Shown piece after piece: positions 1 through 10,000 of a stretch of DNA of 64,000 bases; the stretch's first letter is position 1, and each line of letters starts with the position of its first letter. The notes beneath the pieces were generated by a model, which did no database searches, was not told the origin of the DNA, and saw nothing but the letters and a program-made list of their open reading frames with translations. This DNA comes from Roseiterribacter gracilis (GTDB lineage: Bacteria; Pseudomonadota; Alphaproteobacteria; BOG-932; Roseiterribacteraceae): positions 1,364,001 to 1,428,000 of the forward strand of contig BOPV01000001.1 of assembly GCA_018332375.1 (NCBI GenBank). Reading direction: 5' to 3'. The position numbers were made by a program, and so were the translations under genes.

Positions 1-1
1 T

Positions 2-2053
2 TGGCTGGCGCAGCAGCTGGTCGAACGCGACCTTCCCTACAATGCGCAAGTCACCGTCACCGACCGCAACGGCGTCGTGCTCGCCACCTCGGAAGGCGCG
101 TCCAACGCGGTGGGCGAGCGCATCGATGAACGTCGCATGCGCAACCTGGTGCGACCGATCGCGGGCGTGATCGACATCGTCGGGATCGACCATGTCGAAC
201 GCACGATCGGCTATGCACCTGTGCTGATCGACGGCGAACGCGCGCTGCATGTCGAGATGGCGATCTCAACCGAGGAAGCAATGGCCGGCATCCGGAACGC
301 GATCTTGCGCGACCAGATCGCCTTTGCCGGTGCCATCTTGCTGGCGTTGCTGCTGGTTTGGTGGTGGGGCGATCGTCGCGTGCGCCAGCCGATGGCGCAA
401 TTGCTGAGCACGGTGCGCGCCTGGGGCGCCGGCAATCTCGGCGTCCGTACCGGCCTTCCCTACGACAAGACGGAATTCGGCCAGTTGGCCGCGACCTTCG
501 ATTCCGTCGGGATGGCGCTCGACATGCGCACGCGCGAATTGGCCTTCGCCAAAGAGCGGGCTGAGGCGGCGGCCGATCGATTGCGCATTATCGATCGCGC
601 GGTGCAGGCCAGCTCGTCGCCGATCATTCTGGTTGATGCGTTGGCGGCCGAGCAGCCGATCGTTTACGTAAATCCCGCCTTCGAACGCACGACCCTGTAC
701 AGCGCCGACGAAGCGTTGGGGCAGAATTGCCGCTTTCTGCGCGATCCCGCCAGCAACGACGACACCGAACGCGACCGGCTGCGCAAAGCGTTGCGGTTCC
801 AGCGCCGTGCCACGGTACAGCTGCACAATCGGCGCAAAGACGGCACGACGTTTCTGTGCGAGCTGAACGTAACGCCGGTGCTGAACGGATCGGGGCTGGT
901 AACGCATTTCGTCGGCTGGCTGCTCGATCTCAGCGAACGCGAAGCCGCCCAGCGCGGCGAGCGCGAAGCGACCGCCATGTTGCTGCAGGTGATGGAAGCG
1001 ACCACCGACTCGGTCGTCGCGGTCGGCATGGATCGCCGCATCACCTATCTGAACCACAATGCGCGGCTACGCCTGGCGCCGGGTCGCGACATGATCGGCG
1101 AGGATTTGTGGGACCTGTTCGCAGAAACCGACAGCGAGCTGTTCCGCGACAGCTACGACCGGGTCATGAAGGACCGCGCGCCCGTCTCGTTCGAAGCCTA
1201 TTATCCGCCGCGACGTAGCTGGTTCGACGTGCACGCCCATCCGACGCAGGGTGGGATGACGATCTTCTTCCGCGATATCGGCCCGCGCAAACAAGCCGAA
1301 GCAGCGCTGATCGCCGCCAAGGAACAGGCCGAAGCGGCAAGCCAGGCCAAAAGCAATTTCCTGGCGACGATGAGCCACGAATTGCGCACGCCGTTGAATG
1401 CGGTCATCGGTTTCGCGGAAATCATCGCCAGCGGCATGGTCGGCCCGATCGACCCGCAATATGCCGAGTATGGCGAAGATATCTTCCGTTCGGGCCGGCA
1501 CTTGCTGCAGGTGATCAACGACGTGCTGGATATTTCCAAGATCGAGGCCGGGCGGCTGGCGCTGGACGAAAGCCAGGTCAGTCTCGACGACGTCGTGCTG
1601 GGTTGCGTGCAACTGGTGCGCGGCAATGCCGGCGACCGCGACATGCGGATCGATTGTTCGCTGTCGAATGGGCTGGTGGTGCGCGCCGACCCGCTGCGGC
1701 TGCGCCAGGCGTTTCTGAATCTATTGTCGAACGCGATCAAGTTCGGCCATGCCGGTGACGTCATCAACGTCGTGGTCGTGCGCAACCAGGACGGCGATGC
1801 CTGCATCACCGTGCATGACCGCGGCATCGGCATGGCGCCCGACCAGATTCCCGTCGCGCTGCAGCCCTTCGGCCAAATCCAGAATGCCTTCTCGCGCACC
1901 TACGAAGGAACCGGCCTCGGACTGCCCATCGCCAAACAACTGATCGAGCTGCATGACGGTGCGCTGGTGGTCGATTCACAACCGGGCAAGGGCACCAGCG
2001 TCACGATCTGCCTGCCGGCAAAACGTGTTGTGTCGATGCTGACGCCGGCTTGA
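2..2053 (+). CDS. Membrane LOV-PAS sensor histidine kinase (5' truncated)
   Basis: The frame is open to the left edge, so the N-terminus is missing. In order the visible 683 residues show the end of an extracytoplasmic sensor region, a transmembrane helix (about residues 105-122), a HAMP-like linker, a LOV-type PAS domain, a second PAS, HisKA (SHELRTPLN, phospho-acceptor His about 459) and HATPase (DRGIGM, GTGLGL). The LOV call rests on GQNCRFLR, in which Cys (about residue 243, codon 728-730) is the flavin-adduct cysteine of LOV domains, followed by NRRKDG and FVGWLLDLS. The canonical Gln of the last strand (VGVQxD in the family) is Leu here. There is no receiver domain and no adjacent response regulator. 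The histidine kinase call is secure; photosensing is inferred from the cysteine motif. Confidence 0.9.
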   Translation, partial: WLAQQLVERDLPYNAQVTVTDRNGVVLATSEGASNAVGERIDERRMRNLVRPIAGVIDIVGIDHVERTIGYAPVLIDGERALHVEMAISTEEAMAGIRNAILRDQIAFAGAILLALLLVWWWGDRRVRQPMAQLLSTVRAWGAGNLGVRTGLPYDKTEFGQLAATFDSVGMALDMRTRELAFAKERAEAAADRLRIIDRAVQASSSPIILVDALAAEQPIVYVNPAFERTTLYSADEALGQNCRFLRDPASNDDTERDRLRKALRFQRRATVQLHNRRKDGTTFLCELNVTPVLNGSGLVTHFVGWLLDLSEREAAQRGEREATAMLLQVMEATTDSVVAVGMDRRITYLNHNARLRLAPGRDMIGEDLWDLFAETDSELFRDSYDRVMKDRAPVSFEAYYPPRRSWFDVHAHPTQGGMTIFFRDIGPRKQAEAALIAAKEQAEAASQAKSNFLATMSHELRTPLNAVIGFAEIIASGMVGPIDPQYAEYGEDIFRSGRHLLQVINDVLDISKIEAGRLALDESQVSLDDVVLGCVQLVRGNAGDRDMRIDCSLSNGLVVRADPLRLRQAFLNLLSNAIKFGHAGDVINVVVVRNQDGDACITVHDRGIGMAPDQIPVALQPFGQIQNAFSRTYEGTGLGLPIAKQLIELHDGALVVDSQPGKGTSVTICLPAKRVVSMLTPA

Positions 2054-2093
2054 AGCATTTGCTCACTGCCACGCGCTCTGCGACGCTGCGGGC

Positions 2094-2486
2094 ATGCAGA
2101 TTCTTCGCACCATGTCCGCTGCTGCGCTGGTTCTTTCGCTGACTGCTTGCGCTGCCGACACCAAGCCGCCCGTCGCAGCCGCGCCCGACAAGTTCGTCAA
2201 TCTGGTTCCTGCCTATACGACTTTCTGGGACGAAACCCGCGGGCTCGACACGACGCAGCGCGTTGCCGCTTTCCGCGAAAAATTCGATCCGCTCTTTCCC
2301 GGCTTCTATAGCACCGAGCGGGTGAAGCCGCCGCAGACCGTTGCGCAGCAGGACCAACGCATCGCGCAATCGTTCGAGACCTTCCCGTCGATCCGCACCA
2401 GGTTCGAGACGATCGGCGCTGGCTTTGGCGCGATGCTGGATTCGGCCGAGGCGAGTTTCGCTGCGACCTTTCCGACTTCCGCATGA
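2094..2486 (+). CDS. Putative lipoprotein, N-terminal part of a DUF2268-like metalloprotease (probable frameshift)
   Basis: 130 residues. It begins with a lipoprotein signal peptide whose lipobox LTAC places the lipidated Cys at about residue 19, followed by a helical domain without recognisable catalytic residues. The reading frame stops at TGA 2484-2486, which overlaps the next ATG by 4 nt. The continuation in the other frame carries the HELFH zinc motif that this domain lacks, and dropping into that frame near FP at 2470-2475 would give a smooth [12 protein letters not shown] junction. I therefore read this as the first half of one secreted zinc-protease-like protein broken by a one-base indel, real or a sequencing error. 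Two translationally coupled genes are the alternative. Confidence 0.6.
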   Translation: MQILRTMSAAALVLSLTACAADTKPPVAAAPDKFVNLVPAYTTFWDETRGLDTTQRVAAFREKFDPLFPGFYSTERVKPPQTVAQQDQRIAQSFETFPSIRTRFETIGAGFGAMLDSAEASFAATFPTSA

Positions 2487-3082
2487 CGATGCCGACCTAT
2501 CTCATCCACAGTCTGGGTGAGATGGATGGCGGTACGCGCAACATTCGCGGGCGCACGTTGTTTGTCTTCGGCGCTGATGTGATGGCGCGCGTGCATGACG
2601 GATTCAACAGCGAGCGACCTTTCTTCCATCACGAGCTGTTTCACGTCTATCACACGCCGAAATACGAAAGCTGCGACGCGGTCTGGTGTTCGCTCTGGAC
2701 CGAAGGTCTGGCGGTGTTGGTCGCTAAGCGTCTCAATCCCGACGCAACCGACGCCGAACTTCTGCTGACCTGCCCGCGCCCGCTGCGCGCGGCATTCGAC
2801 GCCAACCGCAAGGAGGCGGTGTGCGCGATCCAAGCGCGCTTCAATTCCGAGAAGGGCGAAGATTATCGTCCGCTCTTCAACAATCCGAAGGATGCGGCGA
2901 TCTCGCCACGCCTGCCCGGCCGCTTTGCCTATTACGTCGGCTATCTCGTGGCGCAGCAGGCTGAGAAAACCCACAGCCTGCAGCAGCTCGCGGCGCTGAC
3001 GCCCGAACAGGCCAAGCCTGTGGTCAAACGTGCGCTGGACAGTCTCGGGAACTGCGGCAGGACGCGGCGCAAAGCGGCGTGA
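2483..3082 (+). CDS. Zinc metalloprotease-like domain (HELFH), second half of the split lipoprotein
   Basis: 199 residues with no signal peptide of its own. Near residue 50 it has HHELFHVYH, an HExxH zinc-binding signature, then EGLA about 30 residues later, the arrangement seen in DUF2268-like and gluzincin-like putative proteases. The substrate is unknown. Because it lacks an export signal while the overlapping upstream frame supplies a lipoprotein signal, it most likely belongs to that protein. Its stop is followed about 30 nt later by the UvrA paralogue. The HExxH motif makes a metal-dependent hydrolase likely, but activity is not shown. Confidence 0.55.
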   Translation: MTMPTYLIHSLGEMDGGTRNIRGRTLFVFGADVMARVHDGFNSERPFFHHELFHVYHTPKYESCDAVWCSLWTEGLAVLVAKRLNPDATDAELLLTCPRPLRAAFDANRKEAVCAIQARFNSEKGEDYRPLFNNPKDAAISPRLPGRFAYYVGYLVAQQAEKTHSLQQLAALTPEQAKPVVKRALDSLGNCGRTRRKAA

Positions 3083-3116
3083 GGGAACCCGCTCTCGCGG
3101 GGGTCGTTTCCCTCGC

Positions 3117-5690
3117 GTGGCCCGCAGCAAAACCAATCCGCCCAATTTTGTCGGTGGCGGTTTTGTGCGTGTAAGGGGCGCACGCGAGCACAACCTCAAA
3201 AACGTCGATCTCGACTTGCCGCGCGACGCGCTGGTCGTGTTCACCGGCGTCTCCGGATCGGGCAAGTCGTCGCTCGCTTTCGGCACGCTCTATGCCGAAG
3301 CGCAGCGTCGTTATCTCGAATCCGTCTCGCCCTATGCGCGACGTCTGTTTCACCAGATGGCGGTGCCCGACGTCGACGAGATCGACGGTCTGCCGCCCGC
3401 GGTCGCGTTGCAGCAACAGCGCGGCTCGCCCACGACGCGCTCTTCAGTCGGCAGCGTTACGACACTGTCGAACCTGCTGCGCATGTTGTTCTCGCGCGCC
3501 GGCACCTATCCCGCACGCCAACCACATCTCGACGCCGAAGCGTTTTCGCCCAACACGCCGGCCGGCGCGTGCGAGACATGTCACGGGTTGGGCCGCATCT
3601 ACGACGTCACCGAACGATCGATGGTGCCCGACCCGTCTTTGTCGATCCGCGAACGCGCCATCGCTGCGTGGCCGCCGGCGTGGCACGGGCAAAATCTGCG
3701 CGACATCGTTACGACCTTGGGGTTCGACATCGATAAGCCGTGGCGCGATCTGCCGAAGAAGGATCGCGACTGGCTGCTCTTCACCGACGAACAGCCGACC
3801 GTTCCGGTCTATGCCGGCTTCACGCCGGCCGAAGTCAAGCGCGCGCTGAAACGCAAAGACGAGCCTAGCTATATGGGCACCTTCACCGGTGCCAAGCGCT
3901 ATGTGCTGCAGACTTTCGCAGCCAGCGAAAGTCCGCTGATGAAGAAGCGCGTCCAGCAATACATGCTGAGCCGCGACTGCCCGACCTGCGGCGGCAAACG
4001 GTTGAAACGCGCCTCGCTGTCGGTGACGTTTGCGGGGCTCGACATTGCCGACATGGCGCGGCTGCCGATGCAGCGGTTGGGCGAGATCCTGCATCCCTAC
4101 GCCACCGGCGCTAGGTCGATCACGATCAAGAACCATCCCGAAAAGGAAATCGTCGCGCAGCGCGTCGCCGAAGACCTGTGCAACCGGCTTGGCGTCGTTC
4201 TCGATCTTGGCCTTGGCTATCTGCAGCTCGACCGCAGCACCCCGACGCTGTCGCCCGGGGAATTGCAGCGGTTGCGATTGGCGACGCAGGTGCGCTCGAA
4301 CCTGTTCGGCGTCGTCTATGTGCTCGACGAACCATCGGCCGGTCTGCATCCCGCCGATACCGAAGCCTTGTTGCGCGCGTTGGAACGGCTGCGCCAATCG
4401 GGCAATTCGTTGTTTGTCGTCGAGCACGAGCTGGACGTGATCCGCAAAGCCGATTGGATCGTTGATGTCGGCCCCGACGCGGGCGAGCGCGGCGGCCGCA
4501 TTTTGTATAGCGGCCCGGTGGCTGGACTGGCGCAGGTCGAGGCGTCGGCGACGCGGCGCCATCTGTTCACCGAAGCAACAGGCAAGCAACGTACGCCCCG
4601 CGCGCCAAAAGACTGGCTGAGGCTGGCCGGCGTTACGCGCAACAATCTGCACGGGCTCGACGCGGCCTTTCCGCTGCACACGCTGACCACCATCACCGGC
4701 GTCTCGGGATCGGGCAAATCAAGCTTGGTCAGCCAAGCGCTGGTCGAACTGGTGGCGCAACAACTCGGCCACGAGATTCCAGCCGACGAAGAGGAGAGCG
4801 ACGAGCTAGAGCGCGCACAGGCTGCAGCGACCAAGGGCAAGATCGTCGCAGGCATGGATGCGGTCAAACGGCTGGTGCGCGTTGACCAGAAACCGATCGG
4901 CCGCACGCCGCGCTCCAACCTCGCGACCTATACCGGCCTGTTCGATCACGTACGCAAGCTGTTCGCGCAGACCAAGCTGGCCAAGGCACGGCGCTACGAC
5001 GCCGGGCGGTTCTCGTTCAATGTCGCCAAAGGGCGGTGCGAGACCTGCCAAGGCGAAGGGTTCGTGATGGTCGAACTGTTGTTCCTACCGTCGGTCTACG
5101 CGCCCTGCCCGACCTGTCACGGCGCGCGCTACAACGAAAAGACGCTGGAGGTAACGTATCGCGGCAAGAACATTGCCGAAGTGTTGGATCTCACGGTCGA
5201 CGCGGCGCACGGATTCTTCGCCGACGAAACGTCGATCGAACATTCTCTGTCGGTGATGCGCGAAGTTGGGCTGGGCTATTTGCGGCTGGGCCAGCCCGCG
5301 ACCGAATTGTCGGGCGGCGAAGCACAGCGCATCAAGCTGGCGACCGAGCTGCAACGTGCCCAGCGTGGCAGCACCCTCTACGTGCTGGACGAGCCGACGA
5401 CCGGCCTGCACCCATCGGACGTCGAAAAATTGTTGCGCCAGCTGGATGCGCTGGTCGAGGCCGGCAACACGGTGCTTGTCGTCGAACACGACATGCATGT
5501 CGTCGCCAACAGCGACTGGGTGATCGATGTCGGCCCGGGTGCCGGCGAAGAAGGCGGCCGCATCGTCGCGACCGGTCCGCCAGCCGCCGTAGCGGCATCG
5601 AAGGACAGCCGGACCGCGCAGTATCTGTTGCGGGCGCTGGCCGCTTCGCCGCCGCCGCAAGGGGAAACGTTGCGCCGCCGTGCGCGTTAG
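3117..5690 (+). CDS. uvrA: UvrA-like ABC ATPase (class II UvrA paralogue)
   Basis: 857 residues from GTG 3117. The open frame extends further upstream, but that stretch is low-complexity Arg/Gly and overlaps the previous gene. It carries two ABC ATPase modules, each with a Walker A of the form GVSGSGKSS, two signature regions ([12 protein letters not shown] and [12 protein letters not shown]) and zinc-finger cysteine pairs (CETCHG, CPTCGG, CETCQG, CPTCHG). Classical UvrA is about 940 residues. The shorter length and the direct run from Walker A to the [19 protein letters not shown] segment indicate loss of the UvrB-binding insertion, as in UvrA2/DrrC-type proteins linked to DNA-damage tolerance or drug resistance. 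No uvrB or uvrC is nearby. Family is certain; sub-class is inferred. Confidence 0.88.
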   Translation: MARSKTNPPNFVGGGFVRVRGAREHNLKNVDLDLPRDALVVFTGVSGSGKSSLAFGTLYAEAQRRYLESVSPYARRLFHQMAVPDVDEIDGLPPAVALQQQRGSPTTRSSVGSVTTLSNLLRMLFSRAGTYPARQPHLDAEAFSPNTPAGACETCHGLGRIYDVTERSMVPDPSLSIRERAIAAWPPAWHGQNLRDIVTTLGFDIDKPWRDLPKKDRDWLLFTDEQPTVPVYAGFTPAEVKRALKRKDEPSYMGTFTGAKRYVLQTFAASESPLMKKRVQQYMLSRDCPTCGGKRLKRASLSVTFAGLDIADMARLPMQRLGEILHPYATGARSITIKNHPEKEIVAQRVAEDLCNRLGVVLDLGLGYLQLDRSTPTLSPGELQRLRLATQVRSNLFGVVYVLDEPSAGLHPADTEALLRALERLRQSGNSLFVVEHELDVIRKADWIVDVGPDAGERGGRILYSGPVAGLAQVEASATRRHLFTEATGKQRTPRAPKDWLRLAGVTRNNLHGLDAAFPLHTLTTITGVSGSGKSSLVSQALVELVAQQLGHEIPADEEESDELERAQAAATKGKIVAGMDAVKRLVRVDQKPIGRTPRSNLATYTGLFDHVRKLFAQTKLAKARRYDAGRFSFNVAKGRCETCQGEGFVMVELLFLPSVYAPCPTCHGARYNEKTLEVTYRGKNIAEVLDLTVDAAHGFFADETSIEHSLSVMREVGLGYLRLGQPATELSGGEAQRIKLATELQRAQRGSTLYVLDEPTTGLHPSDVEKLLRQLDALVEAGNTVLVVEHDMHVVANSDWVIDVGPGAGEEGGRIVATGPPAAVAASKDSRTAQYLLRALAASPPPQGETLRRRAR

Positions 5691-5749
5691 TCGTCTAACC
5701 GCCGGCCACGGCGGTCTTCGACCAATCGACATTTGACGTGGAGGCCGGC

Positions 5750-6379
5750 ATGCAGTCGTCCAAAGACTTCGATCTGTCGCGCCGCACCGTACTGGTCGGC
5801 GCGACTGCTTCGGCGGCGATCGCGGCGGCTCCGGCCGGCGCGCATGCAAAACAAGCAGGAGAACCGGCCTTGTCGAAATTCTCGCTCAAGGTGAATGGCA
5901 CCGCGCACCAGCTGGAGCTGGATCTACGTACAAGTCTGCTCGATGCGTTGCGCGAGCATCTGCACCTGACCGGCACGAAGAAAGGCTGTGACCACGGTCA
6001 GTGCGGGGCCTGCACGGTCCTCGTCAACGGGCGGCGGATCAATTCCTGCCTGACCCTCGCGGTCATGCATGACGGCGACGAGATCAAGACGATCGAAGGG
6101 CTGGGCACGCCCGACAGGCTGCATCCGATGCAAGCCGCTTTCGTCAAACATGACGGTTATCAGTGCGGCTATTGCACGCCGGGCCAGATCTGCTCGGCGG
6201 TCGCAGTGCTGGACGAAATCAAAGCCGGCATTCCAAGCCACGTCACCGCCGACCTCAACGCGCAACCGCAACTGAACGCCACCGAACTGCGCGAACGGAT
6301 GAGCGGCAATATCTGTCGCTGCGGCGCCTATTCGAACATCGTCGATGCAATCACCGACGTCGCCGGGAGCCAGGCATGA
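5750..6379 (+). CDS. paoA: Periplasmic aldehyde oxidoreductase, [2Fe-2S] subunit PaoA (YagT-like)
   Basis: 209 residues. ATG 5750 is preceded by GGAGG at the right distance. A twin-arginine signal (SRRTVLVG) predicts Tat export of the folded complex. Two [2Fe-2S] cluster motifs of the xanthine oxidase small-subunit family follow: [11 protein letters not shown]...C (plant-type) and CGYCTPGQ...CRCGAY (alpha-helical). It is the first gene of paoABC, overlapping paoB by 4 nt (ATGA at 6376-6379). In E. coli PaoABC oxidises a broad range of aromatic aldehydes in the periplasm. An aromatic-aldehyde role here would fit the window but is inference. No PaoD/XdhC-type maturation factor is adjacent. Confidence 0.92.
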   Translation: MQSSKDFDLSRRTVLVGATASAAIAAAPAGAHAKQAGEPALSKFSLKVNGTAHQLELDLRTSLLDALREHLHLTGTKKGCDHGQCGACTVLVNGRRINSCLTLAVMHDGDEIKTIEGLGTPDRLHPMQAAFVKHDGYQCGYCTPGQICSAVAVLDEIKAGIPSHVTADLNAQPQLNATELRERMSGNICRCGAYSNIVDAITDVAGSQA

Positions 6380-7326
6380 AAAGCTTCACCTACGAACGGG
6401 CCCAGTCGCCCGCCGACGCTGCCGCCGCTGCTGCACGCACCGAAGGTGCAAAATTCATCGCGGGCGGGACCAACCTGCTCGACCTGATGAAGCTCGAGAT
6501 TGAAACGCCGACCCATCTGATCGACGTCAATGCGCTGGCGCTGGACAAGATTGAAGCGACGCCGGATGGCGGTCTGCGGATCGGTGCGCTGGTGCGCAAC
6601 ACCGACCTTGCCGCCGATGCGCGTGTGCGCCGGGACTACGCCGTGTTGTCGCGCGCGCTGCTGGCCGGTGCATCGGGCCAGTTGCGCAACAAGGCGACGA
6701 CGGCGGGCAATCTGCTGCAACGGACGCGCTGCCCATATTTTTACGACACCAACCAGCCGTGCAACAAACGCCTGCCCGGCAGCGGCTGCGCTGCGATCGG
6801 CGGCTTCAGCCGGCAGCATGCGATCGTCGGCACCAGCAAAGCCTGCATCGCCACCCATCCTAGCGACATGGCGGTGGCGATGCGCGTGCTGGACGCGACG
6901 GTCGACACGGTGCAGCCCGACGGCAAGACGCGCAGCATCGCGCTCGACGACTTCTACCGCCTGCCGGGCGAGACGCCGCACATCGAAACCACGCTGACCA
7001 AAGGCGAGCTGATCACCGCGGTGACCTTGCCGAAACCGGTGGGTGGTACGCAGATCTATCGCAAGGTGCGCGACCGCGCCTCGTACGCCTTCGCGCTCGT
7101 CTCGGTCGCCGCGATCGTGCAGCGCGACGGCAGCGGTCGCGTTGCGATGGGCGGCGTGGCGCATCGACCATGGCACGTCGCCGCAGCCGACAGCGAAATC
7201 CCGCGCGGCGCGCGCGCGGTGACCGCGCGCTTGCTCGCTGACGCTGCGACCACGCACGAGAACGCATTCAAGGTGAAGCTGGCCGAGCGCACGCTCGCTG
7301 CCGTGCTGGCGAAAGCGAAGGGCTGA
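6376..7326 (+). CDS. paoB: Periplasmic aldehyde oxidoreductase, FAD-binding subunit PaoB
   Basis: 316 residues. It has the FAD-binding fold of the CoxM/xanthine dehydrogenase middle subunit: [13 protein letters not shown] near residue 30 and [13 protein letters not shown] near residue 115 bind FAD. The segment after CPYFYD, with cysteines in NQPCNKR and GSGCAA, matches the additional [4Fe-4S] cluster that distinguishes PaoB from most flavoprotein subunits of the family. The start overlaps the paoA stop (ATGA), and paoC begins 3 nt after its stop, so the three subunits should be made from one transcript. Confidence 0.92.
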   Translation: MKSFTYERAQSPADAAAAAARTEGAKFIAGGTNLLDLMKLEIETPTHLIDVNALALDKIEATPDGGLRIGALVRNTDLAADARVRRDYAVLSRALLAGASGQLRNKATTAGNLLQRTRCPYFYDTNQPCNKRLPGSGCAAIGGFSRQHAIVGTSKACIATHPSDMAVAMRVLDATVDTVQPDGKTRSIALDDFYRLPGETPHIETTLTKGELITAVTLPKPVGGTQIYRKVRDRASYAFALVSVAAIVQRDGSGRVAMGGVAHRPWHVAAADSEIPRGARAVTARLLADAATTHENAFKVKLAERTLAAVLAKAKG

Positions 7327-7329
7327 GTC

Positions 7330-9534
7330 ATGAAGTTCGATACGCCCGCAACGACCAATCCGATCGACCAGCTCAAAGTCATCGGGAAGCCGACCGATCG
7401 CATCGACGGTCCGCTCAAAACAACCGGCACTGCGCCCTACGCGTATGAACGGCACGATGTCGTCGCCAACCAGGCCTATGGCTATGTCGTCGGTGCCGCA
7501 ATCGCCAAAGGCAAGGTCAACGCGATCCACGTCCTCGACGCCAAAGCGGCACCTGGCGTCATCGCGGTGATCACGCATGAGAATGCAGGCAAGATCACCA
7601 AAGGGAATTTCAACACCGCCAAGCTGCTCGGCGGGCCCGAGATCCAGCACTATCACCAGGCGATTGCGCTGGTGGTTGCCGACAGTTTCGAACAGGCGCG
7701 CGCAGCAGCGCAGCTCATTCGCGTCGACTACGAACGCAGCGACGGCAAATACGATCTTGCAGCCGCGAAAGACGGCGCCGAAAAACCCAAAGCCGGCGGC
7801 TTTGGCGGCGACCCCGACACGTCGGTCGGCGATTTCGCGACTGCGTTTGCAGCCGCGCCGGTGCAGCTCGATGCGACCTACACGACGCCCGACCAGACGC
7901 ACGCGATGATGGAGCCGCATGCGACCATCGCCGCCTGGGACGGTGACAAGCTGACCGTCTGGACCTCGAACCAGATGATCGCCTGGGGCAAAGGCGACCT
8001 GGCGCGCACGCTCGGCATTCCCAAAGAAAACGTGCGGCTGATCTCGCCCTATATCGGCGGCGGCTTCGGCGGCAAGTTGTTCCTGCGGGCCGACGTACTG
8101 CTCGCAGCACTGGGCGCACGCGTCGCAAAACGTCCGGTAAAAGTCGCGTTGCAGCGTCCGTTGATCATCAACAACACGACGCATCGGCCGGCGACAATTC
8201 AGCGAATCCGGATCGGCACTGACAAAGACGGTAAGATCACGGCGATCGGACATGAAAGCTGGTCGGGCGATCTGCCCGATGGCGGGCCCGAAACGGCGGT
8301 CAACCAGACACGCCTGCTCTATGCCGGCGCCAACCGCATGACCGCGACGCGACTTGCGGTGCTGGATCTGCCCGAAGGCAATGCGATGCGCGCACCGGGC
8401 GAAGCGCCCGGCCTGATGGCGTTGGAAATCGCGATCGACGAAGCAGCCGAAAAAGCCGGCATCGACCCGATCGAGTTCCGCATCCGCAACGACACGCAGG
8501 TCGATCCGGAAAAGCCGTCCCGCCCCTTCTCGCAACGACAGTTGAATGAATGTCTGCGGCTGGGCGCCGAGAAATTCGGCTGGAGCAAGCGCAGTGCCAC
8601 ACCGGGCAAAGTGCGCGACGGCGACTGGCTGATCGGCATCGGTGTCGCTGCGGGCCTGCGCAACAATCTCGTGACCAAATCGGCGGCGCGCGTGCGCCTC
8701 GATCAGCGCGGCATCGTGACGGTCGAAACCGACATGACCGACATTGGTACAGGCACCTACACAATCATCGCGCAAACCGCGGCCGAAATGATGGGCGTGG
8801 GTTTGGACAAGGTCGTGGTGACGCTCGGCGATTCCAGCTTCCCCGTGTCCGCCGGTTCGGGCGGGCAATGGGGCGCCAACAACTCGACCGCGGGCGTGTA
8901 CGCGGCCTGCGTCAAGCTGCGCGAAGCGGTGGCGCAGAAGCTGGGCTTCAATTCAGCCGACGCAACCTTCGCCGATGGGCAGGTGCAAGCGGGCAATCGC
9001 AGTGCCGCGCTTGCCGATGCTGCGCGCGAGAAGGAACTGGTCGGCGAAGACGGGATCGAATACGGCGATCTCGACAAGAAGTACCAGCAATCGACCTTTG
9101 CCGGTCACTTCGTCGAAGTCGGCGTCGACGCCGCAACCGCCGAGATCCGTGTGCGCCGCATGCTGGCGGTCTGCGCCGCCGGTCGCATTCTCAATCCCAA
9201 GTCGGCGCGCAGCCAGGTGATCGGCGCAATGACGATGGGTGTTGGCGCTGCGCTGATGGAAGAGCTGGCGATCGACAAGCGGCTGGGCTTCTTCGTCAAT
9301 CACGACCTGGCCGGCTACGAAGTGCCGGTCCATGCCGACATTCCGCACCAAGAGGTGATCTTCCTCGATGAGACCGATCCGGTGTCGTCGCCGATGAAAG
9401 CCAAAGGCGTCGGCGAGCTTGGCATTTGCGGTGTCGGCGCTGCGGTCGCCAATGCGATCTACAACGCAACCGGCGTGCGCGTGCGCGACTATCCGATCAC
9501 GCTCGACAAGCTGCTGGCGAAAATGCCGGTCTAG
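7330..9534 (+). CDS. paoC: Periplasmic aldehyde oxidoreductase, molybdenum-cofactor subunit PaoC
   Basis: 734 residues. It is the large molybdopterin subunit of the xanthine oxidase family, with GGGFGGK (cofactor loop, about residue 240) and near the C-terminus KGVGELGICG, where the Glu is the catalytic base. The length matches E. coli PaoC (about 730). It has no signal peptide of its own, consistent with piggy-back Tat export via PaoA. It catalyses oxidation of aldehydes to carboxylates with electrons passing to the Fe-S and FAD subunits. An imperfect hairpin at 9588-9608 follows the gene but lacks a T-run. Confidence 0.92.
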   Translation: MKFDTPATTNPIDQLKVIGKPTDRIDGPLKTTGTAPYAYERHDVVANQAYGYVVGAAIAKGKVNAIHVLDAKAAPGVIAVITHENAGKITKGNFNTAKLLGGPEIQHYHQAIALVVADSFEQARAAAQLIRVDYERSDGKYDLAAAKDGAEKPKAGGFGGDPDTSVGDFATAFAAAPVQLDATYTTPDQTHAMMEPHATIAAWDGDKLTVWTSNQMIAWGKGDLARTLGIPKENVRLISPYIGGGFGGKLFLRADVLLAALGARVAKRPVKVALQRPLIINNTTHRPATIQRIRIGTDKDGKITAIGHESWSGDLPDGGPETAVNQTRLLYAGANRMTATRLAVLDLPEGNAMRAPGEAPGLMALEIAIDEAAEKAGIDPIEFRIRNDTQVDPEKPSRPFSQRQLNECLRLGAEKFGWSKRSATPGKVRDGDWLIGIGVAAGLRNNLVTKSAARVRLDQRGIVTVETDMTDIGTGTYTIIAQTAAEMMGVGLDKVVVTLGDSSFPVSAGSGGQWGANNSTAGVYAACVKLREAVAQKLGFNSADATFADGQVQAGNRSAALADAAREKELVGEDGIEYGDLDKKYQQSTFAGHFVEVGVDAATAEIRVRRMLAVCAAGRILNPKSARSQVIGAMTMGVGAALMEELAIDKRLGFFVNHDLAGYEVPVHADIPHQEVIFLDETDPVSSPMKAKGVGELGICGVGAAVANAIYNATGVRVRDYPITLDKLLAKMPV

Positions 9535-9587
9535 ATCGTCGCAAAAAATTCTTTGGCGTGCTGATTTTATAGACTCAAACCGAATTA

Positions 9588-9608
9588 CGCGACTTCGACA
9601 TAGTCGCG
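9588..9608. terminator. Possible hairpin after paoC
   Basis: CGCGACT (9588-9594) and AGTCGCG (9602-9608) form a 7-bp stem with a 7-nt loop downstream of the paoC stop. There is no T-run on either side, so this is at best a weak or factor-dependent terminator. The rest of the gap to the next gene at 9708 shows no other structure I could support. Confidence 0.3.
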
Positions 9609-9707
9609 CATAAAAACCGTTGCGCCGCAAGGAGTCAAAGCGGCTGACGCGCGCGCTGGGAAACTCATACTCCCGCTGAAGGTCGGTTCAGCATCAGGGA
9701 GGAATTC

Positions 9708-9956
9708 ATGCGTCAAACACTCGCCGCGATCATGTTCGTCGCGGCAGCAAGTCTGCTGTCAGGCTCCGCGCTCGCGCAGAAGATCGACGCCAACGGGCGC
9801 TGCCACGGTGCCGACGGCAAGTTCGCCAAAATGGAAGTTTGCAAGCCGCCGGAGAAAGCTGCCGACGCGCCCAAACAATGCCGCGACAAGACGTCGAAGA
9901 AATTCGCCAAGTGCGACGCGCCGAACACCGAACCGGTGCCCGCCAAAGCGAAATAA
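9708..9956 (+). CDS. Small exported protein, function unknown
   Basis: 82 residues. A Sec signal peptide (MRQTLAAIMFVAAASLL, cleavage near ALAQ) is followed by a short basic, lysine-rich mature part with four cysteines (GRC, EVC, QCR, KCD) spaced as if for two disulfides. A strong Shine-Dalgarno sequence, AGGGAGGA, lies directly upstream. Small periplasmic proteins of this style are common in alphaproteobacteria and have no assigned role. No neighbour suggests a function. Confidence 0.7.
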   Translation: MRQTLAAIMFVAAASLLSGSALAQKIDANGRCHGADGKFAKMEVCKPPEKAADAPKQCRDKTSKKFAKCDAPNTEPVPAKAK

Positions 9957-9970
9957 GTTTGCTTAGGTCC

Positions 9971-10000
9971 GCGCCGCCGGCGTCAGCGCGCCGGCGGCGC
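9971..10000. terminator. GC-rich hairpin between convergent genes
   Basis: GCGCCGCCGGC (9971-9981) pairs perfectly with GCCGGCGGCGC (9990-10000). The right arm overlaps the 3' end of the minus-strand binding-protein gene. Its position between convergent genes suits a bidirectional transcription stop, although neither side has a T-run. Confidence 0.45.

Noticed and set aside
6328..8868. Very long open frame (about 846 codons) on the minus strand across paoB and paoC
   Set aside because: It lies antisense to a textbook molybdoenzyme operon and its translation has no recognisable domain. Long antisense frames are expected in GC-rich DNA with third-position GC bias.
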